From a virus, in the IMG/VR virus record IMGVR_UViG_3300036985_005979, positions 1-38,655 of that record: a stretch of 38,655 nt of DNA, one strand, 5' to 3'. A model generated the notes under the pieces. It made no database searches. It saw only the letters and a program-made list of their open reading frames with translations, and was not told where the DNA came from. A program made the translations under genes and the position numbers. This document shows, in pieces, positions 1 through 8,193 of this stretch. Positions within the stretch are counted from its first letter, which is position 1. Every line of letters begins with the position of its first letter.

Positions 1-108
1 GTGAGCGTTCATTCATTGACTGACGTGTGCCAGTGAGTGAGCGTTCATTCATTGACTGACGTGTGCCAGTGAGTGAGCGTTCATTCATTGACTGACGTTT
101 GTCAGCGA
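1..108. repeat. 36-bp tandem repeat, three copies
   Basis: Three head-to-tail 36-bp units start at 1, 37 and 73, each beginning GTGAGCGTTCATTCATTGAC. The first two are identical over what is visible and the third differs at a few bases near its end. The array touches the left edge, so more copies may lie outside. There are no spacers between copies. It could be an iteron or terminal repeat, or simply a repeat that ended an assembly. Confidence 0.93.
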
Positions 109-199
109 GGCCCCCGGGGCTCCCCCATCGCCTGCGCGCCCCCTTTCCCCGATAGGCTTCAGAATTCGTGCACCGTTTTTTACCCACACAATACCACTA

Positions 200-214
200 T
201 TAAGCTCCACTTAA
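200..214. promoter_or_regulatory. Inverted repeat TTAAG-N5-CTTAA
   Basis: Perfect 5-bp arms are separated by 5 bases. The same arms and spacing occur at 6921-6935 upstream of the capsid gene. It may be an operator or control element; this is inference from the shared pattern. Confidence 0.35.
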
Positions 215-391
215 CGCCGCCGGAAGCCTGTTCGCCGCCCGCCCGAACCGGCATGGACCGTACCCCCGAACCCCCGCTCGCCTACTTACGGGCAGAAACT
301 TCGCAGGACGCTCTCGCCCACCCTGCGCGACCAAGATTCGGGCCCGAGGCGGGGCCGAGGAAGCTGGGCGAACTTTTCTTGTGTGGGGAAG

Positions 392-420
392 TTGGCGGTG
401 CGGGGGCTGTTGGTTATAGT
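392..420 (+). promoter_or_regulatory. Sigma70-type promoter
   Basis: A -35 box TTGGCG (392-397) and a -10 box TATAGT (415-420) are separated by exactly 17 bp. The -10 matches the consensus at 5 of 6 positions and the -35 at 4 of 6. It points at the gene starting at 487 and would give a leader of about 60 nt. Confidence 0.6.
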
Positions 421-486
421 AAGAGTGCCCGGCGAGAAGAACCCTGCCGGACCTTCCAGCCCAAATCACTCAGCAGGACACTCATC

Positions 487-1251
487 ATGGCTCGCCCCGC
501 ATCCGCCCCCGTCACCTACACTGCCGAAGACATCGCCATCATCGCCGCCAAGTCGCCGCTTGAGCTGAGCGCGCTCGACCGTCAGCGGCTCGCCAAGTAC
601 CAGCGCGATCAGGCGTCGTCCGTCAACCAGCCCGTCGAGGACGCCTTCACGGCGATGCACAATCAGGCCATCCGGAACCGCCTCGCGGTTCGCGAATTCA
701 TTCTCGCCGAGGCCGCGCTCGCGGATTCTCGCGCCGCGCTGGAGAGCGTGGTGGTCAGCCAGGGCCTCACCAAGACCCTGAAGGCCAGCAAGACCCCGGG
801 CAAGGGTCGCCAGGAGGACCTGGTTGTCCCCGCCATTCCGGTGCGGCGCACCTCGTTCGCCGACGCGATGGGCATTCAGGAGCAGATTCTCGAAGACAGC
901 GAGAATCCGGGCACCGTGCTCCCCTCGCTTGTGGGCCGCCAGCTCGCCATCTCCGTCTTCGAGCCCTGCATCGCCGCCCAGGCGCCCGCGAGCACCATCG
1001 CTCTCCTCGTCCGCGCCGGAGTTCTCGCCCCGGAGAAGACCGAGGGCGCCGAGCGCAGCTCCGGCAAGTACGTCGTGACCGGCGTGCTTGTGTCCCGCGA
1101 GGACATGGAGAAGCTGGTGGAGCGGCAGACCAAGGAGGAGGCCACGGCTTCCGAGACTGGCGAGGCTGCCGAGGCTGGCGGCGAGTCGGCTCCGGTCGTC
1201 GCGGAGGCCCCCAAGAAGGGCGGTCGCGGGAGCAAGCGCACCTCGGCCTGA
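487..1251 (+). CDS. Alanine-rich protein of unknown function
   Basis: A 254-residue protein that I do not recognise. The start at ATG 487 follows an AGGACA-type ribosome binding site and sits about 60 nt downstream of a good promoter. The open frame extends further upstream, but that part is in repeats and leader DNA. The N-terminal half looks helical, with many Ala, Glu and Arg. The middle (about residues 110-200) has mixed strand/helix character, and the last 50 residues are an Ala/Glu/Gly-rich tail ending in a basic cluster (KKGGRGSKR). The basic tail may contact nucleic acid; that is inference. It is a single-gene unit between its own promoter and a strong terminator, on the strand opposite to the neighbouring head genes, so it may be expressed separately from them. 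Confidence 0.7.
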   Translation: MARPASAPVTYTAEDIAIIAAKSPLELSALDRQRLAKYQRDQASSVNQPVEDAFTAMHNQAIRNRLAVREFILAEAALADSRAALESVVVSQGLTKTLKASKTPGKGRQEDLVVPAIPVRRTSFADAMGIQEQILEDSENPGTVLPSLVGRQLAISVFEPCIAAQAPASTIALLVRAGVLAPEKTEGAERSSGKYVVTGVLVSREDMEKLVERQTKEEATASETGEAAEAGGESAPVVAEAPKKGGRGSKRTSA

Positions 1252-1277
1252 TACGCCACCAGGGTAGGTAACAAGAG

Positions 1278-1303
1278 GGGGAGAGGACTTCGGTTCTCTC
1301 CCC
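1278..1303 (+). terminator. Rho-independent terminator with UUCG loop
   Basis: An 11-bp stem (1278-1288 with 1293-1303, one G-T pair) is capped by a TTCG tetraloop and followed by TTCTTCGTTG. It lies 27 bases after the stop of the preceding gene. Confidence 0.85.
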
Positions 1304-1498
1304 TTCTTCGTTGTGCGGCGGAAGTAGGGGGTTGCGGCGGGATGCAGGAACAGGTGTTCGGGGGCTCCGCACGGGAAGTCGTGGTGGGAGGGGCGGCGCC
1401 CCGGTGTGCCGCCTCGCCCACTTTCGCAGCCCGGGGGGCGTGGTTTTTAACCCTCGTTTTCACCCCGGAGCGTCCCCGCGTGCGAACCATGGCGGCGC

Positions 1499-1606
1499 GG
1501 GCATGGACTCGGGGCACGAACTCAGGGGCATCTCGGGGCGTACCTCATTCAGTGTCTCGTGGCGGGCCTCGGGGCGGGCCTCATGACGTGCCTCGGGGCG
1601 TGCAGT
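1499..1606. repeat. Degenerate 12-bp tandem repeat, nine units
   Basis: Nine consecutive 12-base units can be laid out from 1499. The best preserved read GGGGCGTACCTC (1535), GTGGCGGGCCTC (1559), GGGGCGGGCCTC (1571), ATGACGTGCCTC (1583) and GGGGCGTGCAGT (1595). Most units end in CTC. In one frame this would give a tetrapeptide period of the x-R-G-x type. Confidence 0.75.
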
Positions 1607-1644
1607 ACCCTACCAGAGAACCCTACTGAAGTACCCTACCAGAG
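1604..1644. repeat. 15-bp direct repeat, 26-bp period
   Basis: AGTACCCTACCAGAG occurs at 1604-1618 and again, identical, at 1630-1644. A partial copy (ACCCTAC) lies between them. The pair directly follows the 12-bp repeat. Confidence 0.85.
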
Positions 1645-1656
1645 TACAAACAGAAA

Positions 1657-1684
1657 CCCCCGGAAACCATTACTGGCCCGGGGG
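1657..1684 (-). terminator. Rho-independent terminator of the terminase-portal-scaffold operon
   Basis: Outer arms CCCCCGG (1657-1663) and CCGGGGG (1678-1684) enclose an inner CCA-TTAC-TGG stem. Reading the minus strand, the hairpin is followed by a T-rich run (GTTTCTGTTTGT). It lies 45 bases after the scaffold stop codon. Confidence 0.75.
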
Positions 1685-1728
1685 CTGGTGAACTCGTGGC
1701 TGACTGGTTGGTTGGTGTAGTTGGTAGA

Positions 1729-2577
1729 CTACTTCTTATTCAGCCACTCCTTCAGATAGTCCTTCTTCTTGCCCGTGGCATCCTTCGTCATGTCGCCCGC
1801 GCTCGTCTCGCTCATCGCGGGCGGGTTGCGCTTGAGGCCCGGAATGCCAGCGACCACATCGGCGGCGGCGGCCTTGCCTTCCTCGCGCGAGGCGCCGGCC
1901 TTCGCCTCCTCGGCCTTGGGCCCGGCCTTGGGCTCGGGGGCCTTCTTGCCGTTCTTGCGCGCGGTGCCGATGGCGACCATCACGGCGTTCGGGGCGTGCT
2001 CAAACAGGTCGGCGTCGTCCTTCAACGCGTCGTAGTAGGCGTCGATGCCCTTCATCACTTCCTCGTCATCCGCCAGGTCCGGGGCCTCGGCGGCGACCGA
2101 CTCGCGCAGGTGCTTGACGAGCTGGCCGAGAAGGTGCTTCTGATACTTGTCATTCTCGGACTTCAGCGAGCCGTTGGCAGTCTCCATCTCGGAGAGCTTC
2201 GCCTTCAAATCTTTCAGCTCGGCGACCGTCTTGGCCTTGTCGCCGCTGGCCGCCGCGTTGGTAACGTCCTTGACTTCCTTCTCCAGCATGTCCTCGGTCG
2301 CGTCCGGAAGGTCGGAGTCGGCGAGCAAATCGTGGAGGCCGCGAATGTGGCCCTTCACGCTGTCCGGCGTTTTGGTCCAATCCTCACCAATCGACTTGCC
2401 CATGTGGGAGTCCCACGGGTCGGCCTCTTCGGCGCCCTCCGCCATGGAATCTTCCTTGGGCAAAAGCTCTGAGGCGAGCTTCATCGCACCCGCGTCGTCA
2501 ACTCCGGCGGCGCGGAACGCGGCCTTACCAGTTTGAACATCTTTTGGGGTGTACTGAGGGGACGAAGGCATCGGCAT
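1729..2577 (-). CDS. Probable capsid scaffolding protein
   Basis: A 282-residue, highly charged protein. The N-terminal third is acidic, residues about 114-158 form a heptad-like coiled coil (AELKDLKAKLSEME and onward), and the last 70 residues are Ala/Lys-rich and end in a basic tail (KKKDYLKEWLNKK). An acidic, coiled-coil body with a basic helical C-terminus is the usual architecture of phage scaffolds, which organise capsid subunits during prohead assembly and then leave. It is the last gene of the terminase-portal operon and is followed by a terminator. ATG 2577 has an AGGAG site 6 bases upstream. Assignment rests on composition and position rather than a diagnostic motif. It is transcribed opposite to the capsid gene, which is unusual for a scaffold. 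Confidence 0.7.
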   Translation of the reverse strand: MPMPSSPQYTPKDVQTGKAAFRAAGVDDAGAMKLASELLPKEDSMAEGAEEADPWDSHMGKSIGEDWTKTPDSVKGHIRGLHDLLADSDLPDATEDMLEKEVKDVTNAAASGDKAKTVAELKDLKAKLSEMETANGSLKSENDKYQKHLLGQLVKHLRESVAAEAPDLADDEEVMKGIDAYYDALKDDADLFEHAPNAVMVAIGTARKNGKKAPEPKAGPKAEEAKAGASREEGKAAAADVVAGIPGLKRNPPAMSETSAGDMTKDATGKKKDYLKEWLNKK

Positions 2578-2644
2578 TTGGAACTCCTGTTAGGCCGAGG
2601 CTAACCGAAGTCGGCCCCGACCGCCAGCCATTAAGCGATGGGCG

Positions 2645-3157
2645 TTACTGGTTGCGCAACATCCCGCTCTTCTCCTGCTCGGAGCGGCGGGCCCTGGCGC
2701 TGCGGTCGCGGGCATTGACCTCTGCCTCGGTGTGACCCCAGGTAGCGCGGCGGTTCTCGATAATCTGGTGTTTTCGCAACTCGTACTGGAGCTTCCGGAA
2801 GTTGTCATCCACGCGAACGAGGGTTTTGCCTGGGTTGGTTGCCTCAGTCTCGGCGACCTTGGCGTTCCACTCGCTGCGCGAAACCCACTTGCCCGGTGCA
2901 ATCTCCACGTCGCACATACCATACACTTGCGGGGCGCCGTACTCGCCGCCGGAAATCTCGTCATCGTCAGTCAGCTTGCTGAGTCGGCGGAACTCAGTCG
3001 CGGCGCCGCACTTAACGCAGCAATGCTTCTCCAGGCTACTGACGGTGGCGCGGACTTCGAGGTACCCACATGCTTCGTTGGTGCAGAAGCGGTTCTCGAT
3101 GGTGTTAAAGCCCTTGTCGGCCTTGGACGAAGTAGATGGATGCGGAGGATTAGACAT
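2645..3157 (-). CDS. Zinc-ribbon protein of unknown function
   Basis: A 170-residue soluble protein. Cys25, Cys30, Cys47 and Cys50 form a CX4C...CX2C pattern typical of a zinc ribbon near the N-terminus. The remainder is charged and mostly helical, ending in an Arg/Glu-rich segment. It lies between portal (22 bases upstream) and scaffold in the same operon, so a role in head assembly or packaging is plausible, but I recognise no family. The preceding Ser/Pro-rich 15 residues are probably disordered. Confidence 0.75.
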   Translation of the reverse strand: MSNPPHPSTSSKADKGFNTIENRFCTNEACGYLEVRATVSSLEKHCCVKCGAATEFRRLSKLTDDDEISGGEYGAPQVYGMCDVEIAPGKWVSRSEWNAKVAETEATNPGKTLVRVDDNFRKLQYELRKHQIIENRRATWGHTEAEVNARDRSARARRSEQEKSGMLRNQ

Positions 3158-3179
3158 CGTGGTGTTCCTTTACTGCTGG

Positions 3180-4979
3180 TTAGAGTTCGGGCATCTCGGG
3201 GGGAGCTTCGGCGGGCATCTCAGGCGGCATCATTTCAGGACCGGGGGCGGGAGCAGGAGCGCCATCAGGAGGCGGGCCAGGAGTCGGGCCAGGAGCCACT
3301 GCCTGGAGTTGTGCCATCAGTTCTGGCGGAACCGTACCCCCAGGCCCACCAGGACCCCCCGGAGGACCGGCCGGAGGACCGGCTTGGTCCGGGGGCGGAA
3401 GCATACCAGTTGGAGTCGCCTCAGCGTCGGGCACTTGCTTCTTCAGGTCTGGGGGCATGCCCAACATGTCAACCAGGTAGTGCTGGAGCTTGATGGAGTC
3501 GATGCCCTGCATGCTCTGGAGCAGCGGCAACCAGTTCTGCATCACTTCGGCGAGAACCGCCGGATTGTCCTTCAGCGGGGAGTAAGCGACCGCTTCGAAC
3601 TGCAACGACATCTTCGCGAGAATCTTCGCGGTCAGCTTGCCGTACTTGCCGTCGAGGTATTGCACGCCCTCAGCAGGCAACAGGTCCTGCATAATCCTGA
3701 TTACCCGCCGCGCGACCGCCTCCAGCGCGCGGTTCAGCCGGGTCACGCGGGTGGCCAGTCGCGAGTCGAGCTGGGCCTCCATCATCTGGAGTTCCTTCGC
3801 CGTTCGCACATTCATCTGTCGGCCGCGCGAGGCTTCAACGAAGGCCGACTCACTGGCGGCGTACCCAATCAGGCGGTCCAGCAGTGTCGCGATTTCGGGC
3901 GGAAGCATTGGCATCGGAGTCGGCATGAGCACTTCATCGAGAGGGCGCTGCGAATCCCCGCTGCCCGTGCGCTCCAGCGGGACGTACGAGAACACGTTGT
4001 TGCGCCCTTTCTCGCCCTCGGCAGCCGCAAACGAGGACGGCTCGATTTGACCCTTGTCGTAGAACATACCAGGAACCATTTTGCTTACAATGGTGAGAAC
4101 CAAAGTCAGCAAGCTGTCCATCTGGTGCTGCGTCTTCTGGATGAGGCCGGCTTCGGCGATACCACCCGTGCTATACCCGTCGTAGACCATGTCGAAGTGG
4201 ATGTAGGGGCTGCCGTACTCCAGCTTGTAGCACGCAAGGATACAGTTGGTGTCCGGAGAGAACACAGTCATCTCGTTGCGCGAGCAGTCCACGTAGTACA
4301 CCAGATTGACCCAGCGCTCGGCGTCGAGAATCTGTCGGTCGCGCATCGCGCGGTCCTCATCCAGCAGCCAATCAGGGAAGCTGGTACCGTTGATATTCTC
4401 GCAAGCCTTCTCGTCAAAGCCGTACTCGGGCATCTGCGCGATTCGGCGGAACTGGGACAGCGGAATCGTTGCGTATTCCATGTGGTAGCGGCACGACTGG
4501 TGGTCGCGCGCCGTGCGGTCGTACCAGAAGCGCGAGGGCTCGATGGTCGAAATCGCGAGCTGACGGTCGCAGTCCACTTCGACCTTGAAGATACCACGCT
4601 TCGCCGTCAGATTGTCGAAGACGGTGGCGCGGACGTGCTGGTGCATGTCCTGGCTGTCGAAGATGAGCCCCAGCATCTCGTCCAGCGCGGCCTTGTAGCG
4701 CTTCACCTTGTCTACCTTGCCATTCACGCAGACGCGCGGGTTTGGCGGAACCAGTCCGGCAAGCGCAGTGTCTACGACGCAGTGAGTCAGGTTGAAGCTG
4801 GCAGTATAATCGAACCCCGCGGAGTCCCGCGGAGGACCATACTTGCGGATGCCACCGAGGTTGTTGAGCGCACCTCTGTAGCGCAGTAGAATGATGTCGC
4901 GCTCGTACCGAGAGTACGCTTCGTAATCATTCTTGTGCGCTGTAATGAGGTTTTCGATTAGATCGGCAGAAGCGCTCAT
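3180..4979 (-). CDS. Portal protein
   Basis: A 599-residue protein that fits a phage portal, the dodecameric ring at the capsid vertex through which DNA enters and leaves. It follows the large terminase directly (36 bases apart) and precedes the scaffold. The N-terminal region has helices with many Tyr/Arg. The central part is mixed alpha/beta with the membrane- and DNA-proximal features of podovirus portals. Long helices around residues 380-440 (TAKELQMMEAQLDSRLATRV) resemble the portal stem and crown helices. The last 90 residues are extremely Pro/Gly/Met-rich (PPGGPGGPGG, PGPTPGPPPDG) and probably disordered, perhaps reaching into the head. ATG 4979 is preceded by GAGGAAT. No single motif proves the call; size, neighbours and overall pattern support it. 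Confidence 0.85.
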   Translation of the reverse strand: MSASADLIENLITAHKNDYEAYSRYERDIILLRYRGALNNLGGIRKYGPPRDSAGFDYTASFNLTHCVVDTALAGLVPPNPRVCVNGKVDKVKRYKAALDEMLGLIFDSQDMHQHVRATVFDNLTAKRGIFKVEVDCDRQLAISTIEPSRFWYDRTARDHQSCRYHMEYATIPLSQFRRIAQMPEYGFDEKACENINGTSFPDWLLDEDRAMRDRQILDAERWVNLVYYVDCSRNEMTVFSPDTNCILACYKLEYGSPYIHFDMVYDGYSTGGIAEAGLIQKTQHQMDSLLTLVLTIVSKMVPGMFYDKGQIEPSSFAAAEGEKGRNNVFSYVPLERTGSGDSQRPLDEVLMPTPMPMLPPEIATLLDRLIGYAASESAFVEASRGRQMNVRTAKELQMMEAQLDSRLATRVTRLNRALEAVARRVIRIMQDLLPAEGVQYLDGKYGKLTAKILAKMSLQFEAVAYSPLKDNPAVLAEVMQNWLPLLQSMQGIDSIKLQHYLVDMLGMPPDLKKQVPDAEATPTGMLPPPDQAGPPAGPPGGPGGPGGTVPPELMAQLQAVAPGPTPGPPPDGAPAPAPGPEMMPPEMPAEAPPEMPEL

Positions 4980-5015
4980 GGTGATTCCTCGCGAACATAG
5001 GTAATGCGCAGTAAC

Positions 5016-6857
5016 CTATTTGCCGCCGCGCTGCCACAGCCACGAGTTTGAGCGGATCACAGGTGCGATTCCGTTCTTCACGAATGCCTGCGCCTCAGCG
5101 GACGGCGGGCAGCGGGGGCGCGGGGTAAGGTCCAGCTCGCCCTGGTTGTTCTGCGCGACACCCAGGCGACTTGGGCGCTTGTTAATTAGCTTCTTGGTGA
5201 AGGAAGGCAGTAGCGAGCCCGCCATCATAATCGTGCGGGCGCGGTCGAAGTGGTGCTTCGCGCCGTTTGCACCGCGGATGCGCTTGTGCCGCCAGGTACC
5301 CGAGTAGCTGAGCAACTGCTGGAGCGTGCCCGTGGAGCGCAGCGTCATATCGCGGTCACGTAGGGCGATTAGCGTTTTGCCTTCCGCCTCCGCTACGCTC
5401 TTGCCCGTCGCGCGCCAGCCCATGTGGTTGTTCTCGGCGAAATAGATGTTAATCTTCTTGCCCTGCGACACCAAGTTCTTCAACACGCCGAGGCACGACG
5501 ACTCGTTGGCCTCAACAATCAGCATCGCCGCGTGGGAGCCACAGCGGTAGTACTCGCCGACGCGTTCCAGGCGAAGGGCGAACTTGTGCGAGTCCTCGAC
5601 CGCTTCGAAGAATGCAACTTCATTCCAATCCTGGTCAAACACGGTGAACGCGCTCGGGTCGCCGTCGCCGTCCAGGCCGGCGGAGTCGGCGAAAATGTAG
5701 TAGGTGGTCCCCGGCTTCGGCGTCTCAATGATAGAGCAGCCAAGCTCGAAGTTATACGGGCACAAGACATCCGAAGTCGCATCGCGCAGAAGCTCGTCAA
5801 TCAGCTCTGGCGGAAACGTCGGCTTGTCGGTGCCGACCCAGCCATGATACGGCGAGCTTGGGTACTTAGTCTCGAATGCCTGCGCGGTCCACCCCTTCGC
5901 AAGAATTTTGCGCCGCCATTGAAGGTTCTCATAAGTCAGTCCGCGACAGCGATTCAGCAGCTCGCCTTCCTCTGCTGTTGGGTTGAAGCCGCGCGGAACG
6001 GACTCGGTAAACTCGGTCCCAAACCACCACTCGAAGAACAGTGGGTAATACTCGCTTCCGGTGGACCCATCTGGCATGTTGAGGCGGCCCATCGAATTCA
6101 GCGAATCGTTCCACTGGCTGCGATGCAGGGACTCCAGCCGGCCCGGCGTCGTCTCGATTAGGTCGCGGGCGTTCTGGCGCCGCTCATATGCAGGGAAGAG
6201 CTGCTTGAGCAGTTCCTCCTGTCCATCGATTTCGCCGTACTCGGTCAGCAGCACGCGGTCGGGCGACGTTCCGGCGCCAGGTGAGCGTCCCTCCGCCGAG
6301 TCAATCTTGATGGAGCCGCCACTGGCGAACTCAATCTTGTGCTGGGTACCGATGCGTCCCTTCGCGAGTGGAACTTGAATTGACGGGTCCAGCTCTTCAT
6401 AGGCGGTGACAATGGCGCCGTGCAAGTCGTTAGCCGTCTCTCGCTTGTTAGCGAACAGGCGCCCCTTCAGCCCGAAATACATGCAGTCGCGTAGCAGCCA
6501 TCCCACCGAGGCACCGGTTGACACCTGAGCCTGTCGCGGCTTACTACCCACAAAGCAGTGCCGGTAAGTGTGTAGGGCCCAGAAGTACCACATCTGGAAA
6601 TACTGCGGAGTTGGATGCTCCAGCATCGACTTGTCTGTCTGGATCTTACTGGAGCAGAAGAACCCATCTACCGTACCCAAGACATCCCACACCGCACTCA
6701 GGTCCAGCTCGGGCGCGACCGCCATACGCTCGGTGTCGTCCTGACCCCACAGCATGCACCCGGTAGCGGCCCCACGCCGAGTGTACAACTCGTCTGCTGG
6801 AATGTGCGGGGGAGCGACTTTCTGTCCGTGTCCCCAGCTTCGGATTAGTTCGGCCAT
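5016..6857 (-). CDS. terL: Large terminase subunit (packaging ATPase-nuclease)
   Basis: A 613-residue DNA-packaging motor that would pump DNA through the portal and cut concatemers. The ATPase domain has an adenine/Walker A-like segment KPRQAQVST at 106-114, a Walker B-like strand RVLLTEYGEI at 201-210 and a TTPGR coupling-type motif near 236-240. The nuclease domain shows IFADSAGLDGDGD (Asp391 and following), LIVEANESS (Glu449) and a final HHFDRART (Asp538), the acidic set expected of an RNase H-like terminase nuclease. The Walker B strand ends TE rather than the usual DE. It is the first gene of a minus-strand operon with portal and scaffold and faces away from the capsid gene across a 166-base gap. 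No adjacent small terminase gene is seen. Confidence 0.93.
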   Translation of the reverse strand: MAELIRSWGHGQKVAPPHIPADELYTRRGAATGCMLWGQDDTERMAVAPELDLSAVWDVLGTVDGFFCSSKIQTDKSMLEHPTPQYFQMWYFWALHTYRHCFVGSKPRQAQVSTGASVGWLLRDCMYFGLKGRLFANKRETANDLHGAIVTAYEELDPSIQVPLAKGRIGTQHKIEFASGGSIKIDSAEGRSPGAGTSPDRVLLTEYGEIDGQEELLKQLFPAYERRQNARDLIETTPGRLESLHRSQWNDSLNSMGRLNMPDGSTGSEYYPLFFEWWFGTEFTESVPRGFNPTAEEGELLNRCRGLTYENLQWRRKILAKGWTAQAFETKYPSSPYHGWVGTDKPTFPPELIDELLRDATSDVLCPYNFELGCSIIETPKPGTTYYIFADSAGLDGDGDPSAFTVFDQDWNEVAFFEAVEDSHKFALRLERVGEYYRCGSHAAMLIVEANESSCLGVLKNLVSQGKKINIYFAENNHMGWRATGKSVAEAEGKTLIALRDRDMTLRSTGTLQQLLSYSGTWRHKRIRGANGAKHHFDRARTIMMAGSLLPSFTKKLINKRPSRLGVAQNNQGELDLTPRPRCPPSAEAQAFVKNGIAPVIRSNSWLWQRGGK

Positions 6858-7023
6858 CTGACTGTCCTGCGAGTGCGGTGTTCAGCGCTACTTAACTGTG
6901 TCAACAGGCACATGCTTGCGTTAAGCGGGGCTTAATGTCCTTGTACAACTTCTTGGAGTACCGAGCGTAGAAAGACTATCGGATATGCTAACGGCACAAC
7001 GGTTTGCAACAGGAGATTCCACC
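6858..7023. promoter_or_regulatory. Divergent control region between terminase and capsid operons
   Basis: This 166-base gap must hold the start signals for two divergent units. On the minus strand a perfect TTGACA (plus coordinates 6899-6904) could be a -35 box for terminase, but I find no good -10. A TTAAG-N5-CTTAA inverted repeat lies at 6921-6935. No clear capsid promoter is visible. An AGGAG site at 7011-7015 serves the capsid start. Confidence 0.4.
6921..6935. promoter_or_regulatory. Inverted repeat TTAAG-N5-CTTAA
   Basis: The arms extend to 6 bp here (TTAAGC-GGG-GCTTAA). The same 5-bp arms and spacing occur at 200-214. Both copies lie in leaders of plus-strand units, so a shared regulatory role is possible. 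Confidence 0.4.
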
Positions 7024-8193
7024 ATGGGTGCGTATACTGGTAGCACGGCGATTGACGCCTTTATCGACGAAGTCAAGATTGGCATTGACGCCGTTGAGAA
7101 GACCGGCGTTGAGACCTGGCTCGACAAGAACCTTGTCCTCACCGACTTCATGACCAAGATCCGCTCGAAGAAGCCCATGGGTGCGCTCGGCTGGGCCGGC
7201 GACATCAAGAAGGCGACCTCGGGCGCCCGGTTCAAGCGCATCGTGACCGGTACGGAGGAGCTGGCCCCCGCGCCCAAGCTCACCCGCGCCGTGACGAAGC
7301 TCGGCATCAACCTCATTGAAGGCGCCTTTGTAATGGGCGACTTCCAGTGGGAGCTGATCGAGATTGAGAACAGCCCGATTCAGGCTGCCAAGTCCTTCGT
7401 GAGCGATGTCATCATTGAGACGCAGAAGGCGTATGCGTACACGATGGAGAGCTACATGCTCATCGGCGCTCTGCCGGGCGAGCAGGCCGCCGTCTTTGAC
7501 GATGTGGCTGAGCTGTATGGTATGAACAGCCTGTGCGGCGCCGTGAACGCTGGTGGTCTGGTTGACGGCGTCAACTACGGCTTCATCGAGTTCCTTACCC
7601 CGACTGCTCAGACTTCCGCGGGCCATCTCACGATGGGTCTTGCCCGCGATCAGGCGATTGGCCACTACAACCAGTTCAAGCTGTGCGGCGCTTCCGGTCT
7701 TGCCGAGACTGACGCGCTTACCTCCGGCAAGAACCTGCTTGGTACTATCATCCGCGAGATCAACCGCGCGAATGGTGGGATCTCCAATCTCCGGTTCATC
7801 GCGGACGTTGACACGTACGCGTACGCCGAGTCCCAGCAGAACACCCGCGTTGTTCCCATTGTGGTTGGCGTGCCCGTCGGTGAGGACCTTACCGAGTGGG
7901 ACTCCACCGTTGAGTACATGAAGGGCGTGCGGATTCAGGCGTCCCAGGTGCTTGACCGCACCGCGGCGACCCTGGCCGGCACCGATGCCGAAGACGGCTT
8001 GATCTACTGTCTGTCACCCAACCGTATGTTCCGTCTGGAGCACAACGGCGGTCTTCAGGCCATGGGTCGCGCCCTTGAGCACATCGACGGGCTGTCCACC
8101 TCGCGGGCCATGCGTTGGCGCCACAACGTCAACTTCGGCTGCGAAGACCTCCGTACCCTCGGCGTTCTCTGCGGAACCGCGCTCACCGCCTGA
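7024..8193 (+). CDS. Major capsid protein
   Basis: A 389-residue protein that is the best candidate for the main shell subunit. The start at ATG 7024 is chosen because AGGAG lies 8 bases upstream; an upstream in-frame ATG at 6985 lacks such a site. The sequence has a helical N-terminus (DEVKIGIDAVEKTGVETW), then mixed alpha/beta with many Gly/Ala, and a long helix around AAKSFVSDVIIETQKAYAY that fits an HK97-type spine helix. Codon use is clean and strongly GC-ended, as expected of a highly expressed gene. It starts a two-gene operon closed by a terminator. The call rests on size, composition, expression signals and position beside terminase, portal and scaffold. HK97 fold is inferred. Confidence 0.78.
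   Translation: MGAYTGSTAIDAFIDEVKIGIDAVEKTGVETWLDKNLVLTDFMTKIRSKKPMGALGWAGDIKKATSGARFKRIVTGTEELAPAPKLTRAVTKLGINLIEGAFVMGDFQWELIEIENSPIQAAKSFVSDVIIETQKAYAYTMESYMLIGALPGEQAAVFDDVAELYGMNSLCGAVNAGGLVDGVNYGFIEFLTPTAQTSAGHLTMGLARDQAIGHYNQFKLCGASGLAETDALTSGKNLLGTIIREINRANGGISNLRFIADVDTYAYAESQQNTRVVPIVVGVPVGEDLTEWDSTVEYMKGVRIQASQVLDRTAATLAGTDAEDGLIYCLSPNRMFRLEHNGGLQAMGRALEHIDGLSTSRAMRWRHNVNFGCEDLRTLGVLCGTALTA

Larger units (their letters stand above)
109..486. other. Leader region upstream of the first gene
   Basis: No convincing gene lies in this stretch. It holds an inverted repeat TTAAG-N5-CTTAA at 200-214, also found upstream of the capsid gene, and a sigma70-like promoter at 392-420. An open frame runs through it from 73 into the next gene, but without a ribosome binding site or protein-like composition. 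Confidence 0.6.
1304..1656. other. Non-coding stretch between convergent units
   Basis: I see no convincing gene. A 95-codon open frame (1342-1629) exists, but it has no ribosome binding site and its end only reflects the 12-bp repeat. The stretch contains the 12-bp-period repeat and the 26-bp direct repeat listed separately. Confidence 0.55.

Noticed and set aside
1-108. CRISPR array
   Set aside because: The 36-bp units are contiguous with no spacers.
73-486. Upstream extension of the first gene to GTG 73
   Set aside because: It would start inside the 36-bp repeat, pass through the promoter and leader, and lacks a ribosome binding site. ATG 487 has one and sits correctly after the promoter.
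1342-1629. 95-codon frame with tetrapeptide repeats
   Set aside because: The x-R-G-x period is explained by the 12-bp DNA repeat; there is no ribosome binding site. Kept only as a repeat finding.
2802-4889. Long plus-strand open frame (695 codons) opposite the portal and zinc-ribbon genes
   Set aside because: It is antisense to well-supported genes. In GC-rich DNA the complementary frame is often open. It has no ribosome binding site or family features.
6941-6989. Sigma70 promoter for the capsid operon (TTGTAC or TTGGAG with TATCGG or TATGCT)
   Set aside because: No combination gives both good boxes and 16-18 bp spacing.
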